Source: a virus. Taken from it: a DNA stretch of 51,394 nt. The notes beneath the pieces are model-generated. The model searched no databases, was not told the origin of the DNA, and was given only the letters and a program-made list of their open reading frames with translations. Positions 7,930-16,187 of the stretch are shown here, piece by piece (the first letter of the stretch is position 1; every line of letters begins with the position of its first letter). The translations under genes and the position numbers were made by a program. The DNA lies in IMG/VR virus record IMGVR_UViG_3300025087_000094, positions 1 through 51,394 of that record; one strand, given 5' to 3'.

Positions 7930-8429
7930 CCCCCGAAACAAGAATCCTCAACGAGATACGCGCCGACCTTGGACGAGAGAAGGACCTCGTGCTATGGCGC
8001 CTGAATCAAGGCGCGGGCGTCATGGTCCCGCGCGACGCTCTTGACAGGCTCGCAAGTGTGCTTACACTAGCAAGCGCCTTGGCCGGAGGGAAACTGGCAT
8101 CGTTGCTGGACGAAGCGGGTGGAATATTACGTGATATTACCGAACGCAACTACAACCGATTCGGTCTGCCCAAGGGTGCGCCCGACCTTGTTGGCATTAT
8201 CGGCGCACAAGACACGACCGGTAGCGTGTGCGTGCCAGCCACGGGCATCGCGAGTGGTACGGGTCGCTGGGTTGGTATCGAGGTCAAGTCGGCAACTGGC
8301 AGACTCTCACCCGAGCAATCGCAATTCGGGCGCGTCATCGAATCCCGTGGTGGGTTCTGGACCATGGCGCGCTCGGTGACTCAGGCGCGCGAGTTCGTGG
8401 AGCGTTGCAGAGCAATCATTAGGAGGTAG
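7926..8429 (+). CDS. VRR-NUC-type nuclease
   Basis: A 167-residue protein, ATGA-coupled to the MmcB-like gene. The second half carries FGLPKGAPDLVGII, then GRWVGIEVKSATGRLSPEQ and a final FWTMARS. That is the G-x-PDL ... E-x-K ... Q arrangement of VRR-NUC nucleases, a family used by phages as structure-specific or Holliday-junction-like endonucleases. An insertion at about residues 40-75 (ASVLTLASALAGGKLAS) is not part of the core. Likely works with the adjacent helicases in recombination or repair. Confidence 0.85.
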   Translation: MTPETRILNEIRADLGREKDLVLWRLNQGAGVMVPRDALDRLASVLTLASALAGGKLASLLDEAGGILRDITERNYNRFGLPKGAPDLVGIIGAQDTTGSVCVPATGIASGTGRWVGIEVKSATGRLSPEQSQFGRVIESRGGFWTMARSVTQAREFVERCRAIIRR

Positions 8430-8430
8430 C

Positions 8431-9963
8431 GTGGAATCCGAAACTAGACGAGCGTATCAAGAATACCTGAACAGCAAGGCCCCGATTGTGCCGGACACAG
8501 GAATGCGTCCGGGCGCTGTGCGTGAATGCCTGTTCCCCTTTCAGCGCGACATCGTGCAATGGGCCTTGCAACGCGGCAGGGCAGCGTTGTTCGCGGACAC
8601 GGGACTTGGTAAGACCATCTCTCAGCTCGAATGGGCCTCGCAAGTATCCGGGCACACTCAGGCTCCAGTGCTGATTCTTGCCCCTCTCGCAGTCGGACAA
8701 CAGACCGCACGCGAGGCTCGTAAGTTCGGAATTGGTGGCGTGAAGTACTGCCGCGAGCAAACTGACATCGATTCGAACACTAGCATCGTGGTTACCAACT
8801 ACGAGCGATTGCATAAGTTCAATCAGGCAGAATTCAGGGGAATCGTGCTGGACGAATCCAGCGTACTGAAGTCCTTTATGGGCAAAACCAAGCGCACTCT
8901 AGTCTCGACGTTCAAGGGCATGCGGTTCAAGTTGGCGTGCACAGCTACACCCGCTCCCAATGACCATCTTGAACTCGGCAATCACGCGGAGTTCCTTGAC
9001 GTAATGGCATCCAACGAGATGATTGCCCGCTGGTTCATCAATGACACTTCCACCTTTGGCACATACCGTCTGAAGGGACACGCCGTTCGCTCGTACTGGG
9101 ACTGGGTGTCGACTTGGGCTCGCATGCTCGGGCTTCCGTCTGACATGGGCTACTCCGATGAGGGATTCGTCCTGCCCGAACTGCGCATGCGCAAGCACGT
9201 GGTCGAAGTTGACATCACACAGAACAGAGGCGATAAACTGTTCCGCATCCCAGAACTTTCCGCCACCAGCTACCACAAGGAAAAGCGCCTTACTGCCGAT
9301 TCGCGTTCGCGCAAGATTGCCGACTGCGTGGAGGCGGAACCGAATGAACGTTGGCTCATCTGGTGCGAGACAGACTACGAGGCGGATGCTCTCACGGCCG
9401 TCATTCCTAACGCCATTGAGGTGCGCGGCTCTGACAGCACGGAGCGCAAGGAACTGGCCGCGTTGTGGTTCGCCGGTGACGTCTGCGAGGAGTGTTCCGA
9501 AGAGTGCGCAAAGCTCGTGAGGGGCAAGACGTCCGCTGCCAATCCGGAGTTGGGGGTGTGCTCGAATTGCGGCAAGACCCTGCACCCGGCCATCATGGTT
9601 AGCAAGTCCGGAATCTTTGGGCTCGGACTCAACTTCCAAAAGTGCGCGCGCGTGGCATTCGTTGGCGCTGGGTACTCATACGAATCGTACTACCAGTCAA
9701 TACGGCGTTGCTGGCGGTTCGGGCAGACGCGACCCGTTGACGTGCATATCGCACTGGCATCCACGGAGCGCGAAGTATGGGACGTTCTCATGCGCAAGGC
9801 GGCAGACCATGAGCGTATGAAGTCCGCCATGTTCGAAGCCATGCGACGGGCTCAAGGCGTGGACAGGAAACGTCGAGTACTATACAACCCACAACAAGTC
9901 ATGCGCCTGCCTGAATGGCTTTTCGACCACGGCACTGATGACAGCACAGAGGAGGAATCTTGA
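8431..9963 (+). CDS. SNF2-like SF2 helicase/ATPase
   Basis: A 510-residue protein, GTG start with AGGAGG just upstream. Motifs: Walker A DTGLGKT (56-62), TNYERLHKF, Walker B VLDESS, TATPAPND and the C-terminal SIRRCWRFGQTRPV motif VI typical of SNF2/DEAD phage helicases. A Cys cluster (CEECSEEC, then CSNCGK) is inserted between motifs IV and V and may bind zinc. Probable dsDNA translocase acting with the nucleases and methyltransferase next to it. Confidence 0.93.
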   Translation: MESETRRAYQEYLNSKAPIVPDTGMRPGAVRECLFPFQRDIVQWALQRGRAALFADTGLGKTISQLEWASQVSGHTQAPVLILAPLAVGQQTAREARKFGIGGVKYCREQTDIDSNTSIVVTNYERLHKFNQAEFRGIVLDESSVLKSFMGKTKRTLVSTFKGMRFKLACTATPAPNDHLELGNHAEFLDVMASNEMIARWFINDTSTFGTYRLKGHAVRSYWDWVSTWARMLGLPSDMGYSDEGFVLPELRMRKHVVEVDITQNRGDKLFRIPELSATSYHKEKRLTADSRSRKIADCVEAEPNERWLIWCETDYEADALTAVIPNAIEVRGSDSTERKELAALWFAGDVCEECSEECAKLVRGKTSAANPELGVCSNCGKTLHPAIMVSKSGIFGLGLNFQKCARVAFVGAGYSYESYYQSIRRCWRFGQTRPVDVHIALASTEREVWDVLMRKAADHERMKSAMFEAMRRAQGVDRKRRVLYNPQQVMRLPEWLFDHGTDDSTEEES

Positions 9964-10964
9964 ACACCATTCCCAACCTAGACACTACCGATACCACCGA
10001 CACTGCCGACACTACAGACACCACCGACACCATCCCAGCGGCTGGAGTGCAGTGCATGAAGGCAGAACACGGCAACGGGTGGATTCTGTACCATGGCGAC
10101 TGCGTGGAAGTGGCAAGACAGCTACCTAGCAACTCTGTCGACTTGGCCGTGTTTTCTCCTCCGTTCTCGAATCTGTATATCTACTCAGACTCCGAACGCG
10201 ACATGGGCAACTGCGTGGACGATTCCGAGTTCTTCGAAGGGTATGCCCATCTCTTGAACGAGCTATTCCGCATCATGAGACCCGGCCGTATCGTGTCCGT
10301 GCACTGCAAGGACTTGGTGAACTACAAGAACCGAGACGGCGCGGCGGGACTTAGGGACTTCCCCGGCGAGATTATCCGCGCGCACCTTGACGCTGGATTC
10401 ACCTACCACTCGCGCGTCACCATCTGGAAAGACCCCGTACTCGAGATGCAGCGCACGAAGGCGCACGGACTGCTGTATAAGCAACTGCGAAAGGACTCCT
10501 CGTTCTCGCGCCAGGGACTTGCCGAATACGTCGTATCGTTTCGCAAGTGGGCAGATGAGGAGGGAACGGACGTCGAACCCGTCACGCACTCGAAAGACGA
10601 CTTCCCGCTTGACCGGTGGCAGCAATGGGCATCCCCTGTTTGGATGGATTCGTGTCAGACCAAGGTGCTAAACGTGCAAAAGGCAAGAGAGGACAAAGAT
10701 GAGAAGCACCTTTGCCCCCTCAGCCTGGACATCATCGAGCGCTGCGTCGGACTGTGGTCTAACCCTGACGAGGTAGTCTTCTCCCCCTTCGCTGGCATCG
10801 GCTCGGAAGGATATGGCGCACTCCAAGCCGGACGCAAGTTCGTGGGAGTCGAACTCAAGGAAAGTTACTTCAACGATGCAGTCAAGAACCTGCGCCTAGT
10901 CGAGCCCGGAGCACGCAATCAACAACTCTCCCTTTTCGAATCCACACCAGGAGGCAACCAGTGA
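9960..10964 (+). CDS. Site-specific DNA methyltransferase (N6-adenine or N4-cytosine type)
   Basis: A 334-residue protein. A TTG start at 9960 has AGGAGG four bases upstream and overlaps the helicase stop. A Thr/Asp-repeat leader (TTDTTDT) precedes the catalytic domain; an ATG at 10056 is an alternative start. Catalytic motif IV is FSPPFS (66-69). Motif I, FAGIGSEG, is at 277-284, near the end: the order of a beta-class amino-methyltransferase. It transfers methyl from SAM to DNA, perhaps protecting phage DNA from host restriction. No cognate endonuclease is visible. Confidence 0.93.
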   Translation: MNTIPNLDTTDTTDTADTTDTTDTIPAAGVQCMKAEHGNGWILYHGDCVEVARQLPSNSVDLAVFSPPFSNLYIYSDSERDMGNCVDDSEFFEGYAHLLNELFRIMRPGRIVSVHCKDLVNYKNRDGAAGLRDFPGEIIRAHLDAGFTYHSRVTIWKDPVLEMQRTKAHGLLYKQLRKDSSFSRQGLAEYVVSFRKWADEEGTDVEPVTHSKDDFPLDRWQQWASPVWMDSCQTKVLNVQKAREDKDEKHLCPLSLDIIERCVGLWSNPDEVVFSPFAGIGSEGYGALQAGRKFVGVELKESYFNDAVKNLRLVEPGARNQQLSLFESTPGGNQ

Positions 10965-11386
10965 CAGAATCCGCTACAGACCACTACCTGAACCGCCTAG
11001 CGACCGAAGCGCACGCCATCTCCGTCGAAAAGGGATGGTACGAACGTTCGCGCGACGTGCCCGAACTAATCGCGCTCGCACACTCGGAACTGAGCGAAGC
11101 CCTGGAGTGCTACCGCGATAACCCGGACCCGTGCGGAGAGTCGTCTATTCGCGTCTCCGAATCCGGCAAGCCGGAAGGACTCGCCATCGAACTAGCGGAC
11201 ACGGTTATCCGAATCGCGGACATCTTCGGGTACTACGGCTTGGACATGCAGCGCGCGGTGGACATCAAGATGGCGTACAACCGCACGCGACCGCATCGGC
11301 ACGGAGGTAAGCGGGCATGGGCGCCGTACTGTGTGACTACCCTCCCTACGCATCGCACGTTGGAGCATGCAAGGTGTCGCTTATGA
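10961..11386 (+). CDS. MazG-like nucleotide pyrophosphohydrolase
   Basis: A 141-residue protein, GTG start overlapping the methyltransferase stop. AHSELSEALECYR and ELADTVIRIAD supply the ExxE...ExxD metal-binding residues of the all-alpha NTP pyrophosphohydrolase fold. KMAYNRTRPHRHGGKR is the usual end of the phage MazG-like family; about 25 further residues are extra here. It hydrolyses (d)NTPs or alarmones; in phages it is thought to adjust nucleotide pools or the ppGpp response. Confidence 0.9.
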   Translation: MTESATDHYLNRLATEAHAISVEKGWYERSRDVPELIALAHSELSEALECYRDNPDPCGESSIRVSESGKPEGLAIELADTVIRIADIFGYYGLDMQRAVDIKMAYNRTRPHRHGGKRAWAPYCVTTLPTHRTLEHARCRL

Positions 11387-11781
11387 CGCGACAACCGACA
11401 GACCAGCACGGGGTGGGAATCGTGTACCTCGCCAGCCCGTACACGAGCACAGACCCGGCAATCGTCGAGGTTCGCTTCCACACAGTATGCCGTATCACCG
11501 GGCAACTGCTGAATCAAGGCTACCACGTCCTGTCACCCATCGTGCACTCGCACCCCGTCGCAGTCGCGTGTGAACTGCCCAAGCACTTCGAGTTCTGGCG
11601 CGATTACGACCATGCGCTTATCCAGGTGTGTTCCGAGGTATGGGTGTGCACTATCCCAGGCTGGCGTGATTCGGTCGGGGTAACGGATGAGAAGGCGTTC
11701 GCACGCAGTCTTGGAATTCCCGTGCGCTACGTCGTAGACCTCGTGGAGAGCGTTAGTGTGCAGGATGGGGAACCATCATGA
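11383..11781 (+). CDS. DUF1937 family protein
   Basis: A 132-residue protein, ATGA overlap with the MazG gene. VYLASPYTS at the start, SPIVHSH in the middle, then WRDYDHALIQVCSEVWV and PGWRDSVGV match DUF1937, a small Rossmann-like fold related to nucleoside deoxyribosyltransferases. Exact reaction unknown. Position after MazG suggests nucleotide metabolism (inference). Confidence 0.88.
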   Translation: MTRQPTDQHGVGIVYLASPYTSTDPAIVEVRFHTVCRITGQLLNQGYHVLSPIVHSHPVAVACELPKHFEFWRDYDHALIQVCSEVWVCTIPGWRDSVGVTDEKAFARSLGIPVRYVVDLVESVSVQDGEPS

Positions 11782-11939
11782 CCAAGAAAAGACTAGCTCG
11801 TGTCAGAGCGCTAGGCACGAAGGAACACCCCATAACCACACAGTGGCCCATCGAGATTGACGTTGGGGACACGGTTCACTTCGTTACTCTCAAATGGGCT
11901 ACGAGGCTTAGGGATGACCTAATCTCGGCAATTAGATAG
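11778..11939 (+). CDS. Small hypothetical protein (53 residues)
   Basis: ATG at 11778 overlaps the DUF1937 stop (ATGA); ends at TAG 11937. Basic N-terminus (MTKKRLARVRALG), then IEIDVGDTVHFVTLKW, which looks like a beta-rich core. Family unknown. The stop-start coupling is the main reason to call it. Confidence 0.6.
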   Translation: MTKKRLARVRALGTKEHPITTQWPIEIDVGDTVHFVTLKWATRLRDDLISAIR

Positions 11940-11985
11940 TATCACCTGGAACATCTTCAGGCATCTATATCCAAGGCTGCCAGCG

Positions 11986-12333
11986 ATGCCCACTAAACCC
12001 ACCTTCACCCCACCCGAACGAGTCCGCTACGAGGTCATCATCCACGATACCAAGGCGTCACTCCTGCGTACGTTTCAAGCCATCCTAGAGTGCGGCGCGC
12101 GCCTTCGTGACCAGTACAAGTTAGACGTATGGGTGCTGCTAATCGAACTCGAACCTGGACGGGAGGAAGATTTTCGCAGGCGTGTCAAGCCATTCCAGAT
12201 GCGGTACTACTCCCCTACGTGGTTCGACAACGGCACGCTTAGGCCACTGTACGCCAGCCCTGACGCGGAGATTGCCGAGCGGGTGAGGAAACGGGAGGAG
12301 GCAAACAGCGCGTGGTTAGGCGGCAACACATGA
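11986..12333 (+). CDS. Hypothetical protein
   Basis: A 115-residue protein with an alpha/beta pattern (RYEVIIHDTK, VWVLLIELEPGRE). AAGG lies 9 bases before the ATG. Not recognised. Its last codons overlap the next gene by ATGA. Confidence 0.7.
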   Translation: MPTKPTFTPPERVRYEVIIHDTKASLLRTFQAILECGARLRDQYKLDVWVLLIELEPGREEDFRRRVKPFQMRYYSPTWFDNGTLRPLYASPDAEIAERVRKREEANSAWLGGNT

Positions 12334-12578
12334 CCCCCCGCCAGCAAGACATCGTCAACCTAGAAAACACCATCCGTCGCTCGAGTGCGCGCCCAGCACA
12401 CTACCACAAGATATACTGCCCACCCAAGCACTGCTGCCCATCGTGCGCGCTCGGACTCGAGTTCACTTCGCTCGTGGAAAAATACGAGCGCCAGATTACG
12501 TGGCTACTAGTCCTTCTGCACAAGGAAGGGCGACACCGCGACATCGAATACTGGACTTGGCAGCGCAACTACGGGTGA
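12330..12578 (+). CDS. Hypothetical Cys-rich protein
   Basis: An 82-residue protein; the ATGA overlap with the previous stop decided the start. A central Cys cluster (IYCPPKHCCPSCALG) could bind a metal, followed by a hydrophobic helix (ITWLLVLLHKEG). Family not recognised. The stop falls at the first base of the palindromic repeat array. Confidence 0.65.
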   Translation: MTPRQQDIVNLENTIRRSSARPAHYHKIYCPPKHCCPSCALGLEFTSLVEKYERQITWLLVLLHKEGRHRDIEYWTWQRNYG

Positions 12579-12637
12579 GTGGTTACGCTCCACTAGTGGT
12601 TACGCTCCACTAGTGGTTACGCTCCACTAGTGGTTAC
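12578..12637 (+). repeat. Palindromic 17-bp tandem repeats upstream of the replication initiator
   Basis: Three exact copies of AGTGGTTACGCTCCACT (12578, 12595, 12612) and a fourth partial copy from 12629. Each unit is an inverted repeat AGTGG/CCACT around TTACGCT and contains GTGGTTACGCT, like the extended -10 of this phage's promoters. The array lies in the roughly 150-bp gap before the replication initiator. It may be an iteron or operator cluster. Confidence 0.9.
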
Positions 12638-12728
12638 AACCGCTTACGTTTTCCCTTGCCTTCCGCTTACACATGTGAGGTGGAAATTTGACCTACCACG
12701 TCTTCCCAACAATACAGAGGAGTGCACA

Positions 12729-13622
12729 ATGCCCTGGTTCAAACTAGACGATAAGGGGTGGTGTCACCCGAAGGTCATGGCGGTCGGCAACCGAGCCTTC
12801 GGGGCATGGTGCCGCGCAGGACAATGGGCATCACAACAGATGTCGGATGGGTTCGTGACACGATCCATATGCCATGCGATAGACCAAGCACCTTCAGTTT
12901 GGAGGGCCTTGGTAGAAGCTGGTTTGCTACACCCGTGCGAGGGCGGATATGTCATCCACGACTATCTGGTTTACAACCCTTCGCGTGAAGAATGTATCGC
13001 AAAACAGGCTGCACAGCGAGAGGGCGGCAGGTCTGGAGCCCGTGCCAGATGGGATAGGTCAACCCATGGGTCAACCTATAGGTCAACCCATAGGTCAACT
13101 AATGGGTTGCCGCATGACCAACCCATGACGAAAAAAATGCCCCGACCCGACCCCTATAGATCCCTCTCTTCGAGAGGGGGAAAACCTGACGATGCGTCAC
13201 CTTCGGTGCCGGATGCCGAATCGGCATCCCCGCCCCCTGATTCAGATAGGTCCAGAAGAGCGTGGCAACTCTGGAAGTCCACCTATCTCGGGAGCAAGAA
13301 ACGGAAGTATGGCCCGTACGTGTCAAGCGATAGGTGTGCATCGGCCATCGCTAAGGTTGCCGAACGTGCAAGGCAAAGTGCGGCGGAAGTGCCTAGTTTA
13401 TCTGGCGCTGGAAACGCTTGGGAACTCGAGGGCAAGATTCTAGACCACTGGTTCAAGAACTACATGCGCGACGACGGGCACGATGGCTTTCTCGTGGAAC
13501 AGCGACACGCTGTGCACTACATACTACAATCGCTACCGAAGTACGGGCTTCCCAGTAATCTAGACGTGTCGAGTACCGATGAGACACATATACATTGTGC
13601 CACTCCCGGAGGTGTGAATTGA
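12729..13622 (+). CDS. Replication initiator / replisome organiser-like protein
   Basis: A 297-residue protein; GAGGAG precedes the ATG at 12729. The N-terminal 100 residues (MPWFKLDDKGWCHPKV, then a winged-helix-like region to YVIHDYLVYNPSREE) match the N-terminal domain of phage replication organisers, the type found directly upstream of DnaB. A low-complexity linker (RSTHGSTYRSTHRSTNG) is encoded by 12-bp iterons. The C-terminal domain (RRAWQLWKSTYLG, GNAWELEGKILDHWFKNYM) may recruit helicase. It probably binds the origin and loads DnaB. Confidence 0.8.
   Translation: MPWFKLDDKGWCHPKVMAVGNRAFGAWCRAGQWASQQMSDGFVTRSICHAIDQAPSVWRALVEAGLLHPCEGGYVIHDYLVYNPSREECIAKQAAQREGGRSGARARWDRSTHGSTYRSTHRSTNGLPHDQPMTKKMPRPDPYRSLSSRGGKPDDASPSVPDAESASPPPDSDRSRRAWQLWKSTYLGSKKRKYGPYVSSDRCASAIAKVAERARQSAAEVPSLSGAGNAWELEGKILDHWFKNYMRDDGHDGFLVEQRHAVHYILQSLPKYGLPSNLDVSSTDETHIHCATPGGVN
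13057..13104 (+). repeat. Four 12-bp iterons inside the initiator gene (candidate origin)
   Basis: Four head-to-tail units GGTCAACCCATG, GGTCAACCTATA, GGTCAACCCATA and GGTCAACTAATG, exactly 12 bp apart, encode the flexible linker. Just downstream an inverted form occurs (GACCAACCCATG, about 13117-13128), then an A run. Iterons within the initiator gene, beside an A/T stretch, are the layout of the lambda O-gene origin, so this is a good origin candidate. Confidence 0.7.
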
Positions 13623-14986
13623 GCGGAGATTGGAAGGGTAGTTCATCCGATGACCGCGTGCCTCCGAATGACATTAACGCGGAAGCCGCCGTGCTTTCTG
13701 CCGTGCTTATCGACCCGACCGTTCTTGACATCGCCCTTGTGGTACTTGAACCTGGACAGTTCTACAGTGACGCGAACCGTAAAATCTTCGAAGCATTCCT
13801 TGACCTGTCTGCGAACGGTCGACCGATTGACATCCTGACCGTGCGCAGTTGGCTAGCGGACCGTGACTTGCTAGAGCGCGCTGGAGGCTCGACATACCTT
13901 GCGCAGATTCTAGACTCGGTTCCGGCAGTGTCGAACATCGAGGAATATGCTCGCATTGTGCGGTCGAAGTGGCGGGCGCGCCAGATGATATCTACGTGCC
14001 AGCGAGTATCCGCAGAAGGCTACGGAGCATTCGACGTTCAAGACTACTTGGACAGGGCCGAATCGGACGTGTGTTCGATATCCGAAGAGCGCGAAACTAG
14101 GCAACCCGAACCGATTGGCGATGTCATCCGGGATAGGTTCAAGTCGCTACAGGCCAGACTCGAGGCCGGTACCGAGAACATGATTCGTACCGGGCTTGAT
14201 GACTTGGACCAAGTTGTTGTAGGCTTTTCTGGTCCTGACCTAGTGTGCATTGCCGCCCGTCCTGGTATGGGGAAAACCGCGTTTGCGATAAACAACGTGG
14301 TAGTGGACACGGCCGAGAGAGGAATTGGTGTTGGAGTGTTCTCGCTTGAGATGAGCCGAGAGCAACTTACGGACAGGGCTATATGCTCCGCCGCTCTCGT
14401 GGACTCGCGCAAGATTCCACGTGGCACTCTTAGCCGAGAAGAGTGGGGGAAAATCACGGAGCAAGCGTCAAGAATATCCAAGTTGCCAATCATCGTGGAC
14501 GACGAGGGGGCGATTCAACTTTCGGTCTTGCGTTCGAAGGCTAGGAGAATGGCCTCGGACTTGCGAAAGCGCGGCAACCCGTTAGGCGTAATCGTAGTTG
14601 ACTACCTGCAACTCATGGGCACTTCTTCTGGCAAGGAAAGCCGTGACGAAAAGGTGGGGGCAAACAGCCGCGGACTGAAGGCGCTTGCGAAGGAACTTGG
14701 AGTCGTGGTAATCATGCTAGCGCAACTCAACCGAGACGTGGAGAGGCGCGGCAAGTCGGCTAAACCGCAACTGTCAGACCTTCGTGAGTCTGGCAGCATC
14801 GAAGCTGATTGCGACGTAATCATGTTCATTCACGGGCCAAAGGAGCAGGATGGCACTTCCGAGATTGTGGTCGGTAAGCATCGGCAGTTCGGGACTGGAG
14901 TGTGCACGGTAGCGTGGCGTCCGCAGTTCACGCGGTTCGACAACCTGGAACCGGGGCAGAAACAGGACGAGGAAGAGGGGTGGTAG
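13619..14986 (+). CDS. dnaB: Replicative DNA helicase, DnaB family
   Basis: A 455-residue protein. The TTG at 13619 overlaps the initiator stop and has GGAGGTG upstream. Full-length DnaB layout: N-terminal domain (NDINAEAAVLSAVLIDP, FYSDANRKIFEAF), linker, then RecA-like ATPase with Walker A ARPGMGKTAF, SLEMSREQL, Walker B VIVVDYLQLM, AQLNRDVERR, SDLRESGSIE and VGKHRQFGTG. It is a hexameric 5'-3' fork helicase, loaded by the upstream initiator. Confidence 0.97.
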   Translation: MSGDWKGSSSDDRVPPNDINAEAAVLSAVLIDPTVLDIALVVLEPGQFYSDANRKIFEAFLDLSANGRPIDILTVRSWLADRDLLERAGGSTYLAQILDSVPAVSNIEEYARIVRSKWRARQMISTCQRVSAEGYGAFDVQDYLDRAESDVCSISEERETRQPEPIGDVIRDRFKSLQARLEAGTENMIRTGLDDLDQVVVGFSGPDLVCIAARPGMGKTAFAINNVVVDTAERGIGVGVFSLEMSREQLTDRAICSAALVDSRKIPRGTLSREEWGKITEQASRISKLPIIVDDEGAIQLSVLRSKARRMASDLRKRGNPLGVIVVDYLQLMGTSSGKESRDEKVGANSRGLKALAKELGVVVIMLAQLNRDVERRGKSAKPQLSDLRESGSIEADCDVIMFIHGPKEQDGTSEIVVGKHRQFGTGVCTVAWRPQFTRFDNLEPGQKQDEEEGW

Positions 14987-15199
14987 CGCTATGTGGTATA
15001 GTTGTCATAATTACAACATGGTTACGCTACGTCACTTTTTGCCATCGCTCCCGTGCGTGGCACCTAGGACGAATCCTGTAACCGCCCCCACCCTAAACCA
15101 TGTACGACCCGTCCCGATTCGTTCTAGGGCCATCCTCGTGCCAGTAAACGGGTGTCCTGTGGGTTGGGTCGGGTGAGGACTGGTTGCGGGCGAAAGCGG

Positions 15200-15227
15200 T
15201 TGACAACACGAGCGGGGTGGTTACACT
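15200..15227 (+). promoter_or_regulatory. Promoter, leaderless-type
   Basis: TTGACA (15200-15205), 16-bp spacer, TACACT (15222-15227) preceded by GTGGT. An ATG lies 7 nt after the -10 (15235), so a transcript would start at or beside it; that frame is only 9 codons and ends over the ATGATG before the next gene. The preceding gap from 14987 has an inverted repeat GTTGT/ACAAC (15001-15017) and a weaker TACGCT box; no gene seen there. Confidence 0.65.
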
Positions 15228-15281
15228 GGCGAGCATGAGATTGGGAGTGGGCGGATTCCTATGATGGGGAGGAGCAAGGCG

Positions 15282-15671
15282 ATGGCTAGCAAACTCACGA
15301 CAGACGACTGCCCCGTGAAGGTTGGGGACAAGGTAGGAGTTATTCGCAAGCACGGGTGGGGAGACGACCGAGTGCATGGTCCGTACGAGGTCAAGCGCGT
15401 ACTCTTACGTCCGCGCGTGTGTGTTCTTGTGGACGGCAAGGGTACAGAGATTCGCGAGGAGTGGAACTGTTCTTCCTGGGCACCGTACCCCATGCTCTGG
15501 ACAGACGAACTCCGCGCCCGGATGCTTCGCGAGCGTGCGGTAGACGCACTGACTCGTCTTGCCGATTCGGTGCACCAGCGCGGGATTGAGCCGGAAGCGA
15601 GCACGGAGGATATCACGGCCGCGCATCTGGCGCTTCTGGCAGTGGTTCGGAAGGCGGAAGAAAAAGGTTGA
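15282..15671 (+). CDS. Hypothetical protein
   Basis: A 129-residue protein; GGAGG nine bases before the ATG at 15282 decided the start (15261 is an alternative). The first half is beta-rich (VKVGDKVGVIRKHGWG, YEVKRVLLRPRVCVLVDG), like a small barrel. The second half is helical (ARMLRERAVDALTRLAD). Unknown function. First gene of the accessory region after dnaB. Confidence 0.7.
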   Translation: MASKLTTDDCPVKVGDKVGVIRKHGWGDDRVHGPYEVKRVLLRPRVCVLVDGKGTEIREEWNCSSWAPYPMLWTDELRARMLRERAVDALTRLADSVHQRGIEPEASTEDITAAHLALLAVVRKAEEKG

Positions 15672-15679
15672 CGTATAGG

Positions 15680-15707
15680 TTGGCACGGGTTAGCGGGTGG
15701 TTACTGT
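15680..15707 (+). promoter_or_regulatory. Promoter, extended -10
   Basis: TTGGCA (15680-15685), 16-bp spacer, TACTGT (15702-15707) preceded by GTGGT. A short leader then carries AAAGG before the ATG at 15736. Confidence 0.5.
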
Positions 15708-15735
15708 GAGTAGAAAGCGAAAGGTATAGTGTAAC

Positions 15736-15960
15736 ATGTATGACGGAACGCTAATCAGGTGGAAACACTTCGGGGCCAAGGGCAGGAAGGCGAGCTGCTA
15801 CGCTTCTATCGGCTCACGATACTGGAATGCAATGGTGCACACACGTGACCATGAGGAACAGCACGAAGACGGCGTAACGGACGCTGGCGGGTGGGGGACG
15901 ACGGCGGATACCGCGATTCGGCAGGCGATGCGTTGGGCGTCGTGGATGGTGAGCCGATGA
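15736..15960 (+). CDS. Hypothetical protein
   Basis: A 74-residue protein with a compact, aromatic-rich sequence (IRWKHFGAKGRKASCYASIG, SRYWNAMVHTRD) suggestive of a small beta-sheet fold, ending in a helix (TAIRQAMRWASWMV). Not recognised. Own promoter directly upstream; TGA overlaps the next ATG. Confidence 0.65.
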   Translation: MYDGTLIRWKHFGAKGRKASCYASIGSRYWNAMVHTRDHEEQHEDGVTDAGGWGTTADTAIRQAMRWASWMVSR

Positions 15961-16067
15961 ACGCCTCAGACCTAGCCCGATGCCGCGAAGCACTGGCGCT
16001 TTGGCGCGACGTGCTCGGGCCAGCGTGCGCGTGCGTGTTCGCACGCGGCGTGTCAGGAAAAGGTTAG
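15957..16067 (+). CDS. Very small ORF (36 residues)
   Basis: ATGA overlap with the previous gene. It reads MNASDLARCREALALWRDVL, then a Cys-containing end. The amphipathic helix and the coupling are the only support; function unknown. Confidence 0.4.
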   Translation: MNASDLARCREALALWRDVLGPACACVFARGVSGKG

Positions 16068-16076
16068 GAGCGAGTC

Positions 16077-16187
16077 ATGACAACCGTATTCCTAGCCGTG
16101 TGCGCGCTGGCAATACTATGGGAACTATCGGACATCAGCGCCTTGCTCAAGGAAGCAAACCAAATTACCAGGAGTAGGAAGCCATGA
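16077..16187 (+). CDS. Small single-span membrane peptide
   Basis: A 36-residue frame with GGAG upstream. FLAVCALAILWEL is a hydrophobic helix near the N-terminus; the rest is hydrophilic with a basic end (RSRKP). Probable inner-membrane peptide. Its TGA overlaps the next ATG. Confidence 0.5.
   Translation: MTTVFLAVCALAILWELSDISALLKEANQITRSRKP

Noticed and set aside
10033-10060. A sixth pseudoknot copy (GGAGTGCAGTGCATG in the methyltransferase gene)
   Set aside because: It has the loop sequence but no downstream CTGCA and no stem 1.
15725-15735. TATAGT just before the ATG at 15736 as a leaderless -10
   Set aside because: No -35 at 16-18 bp; the TTGGCA/TACTGT pair further upstream is better and AAAGG provides a ribosome site.
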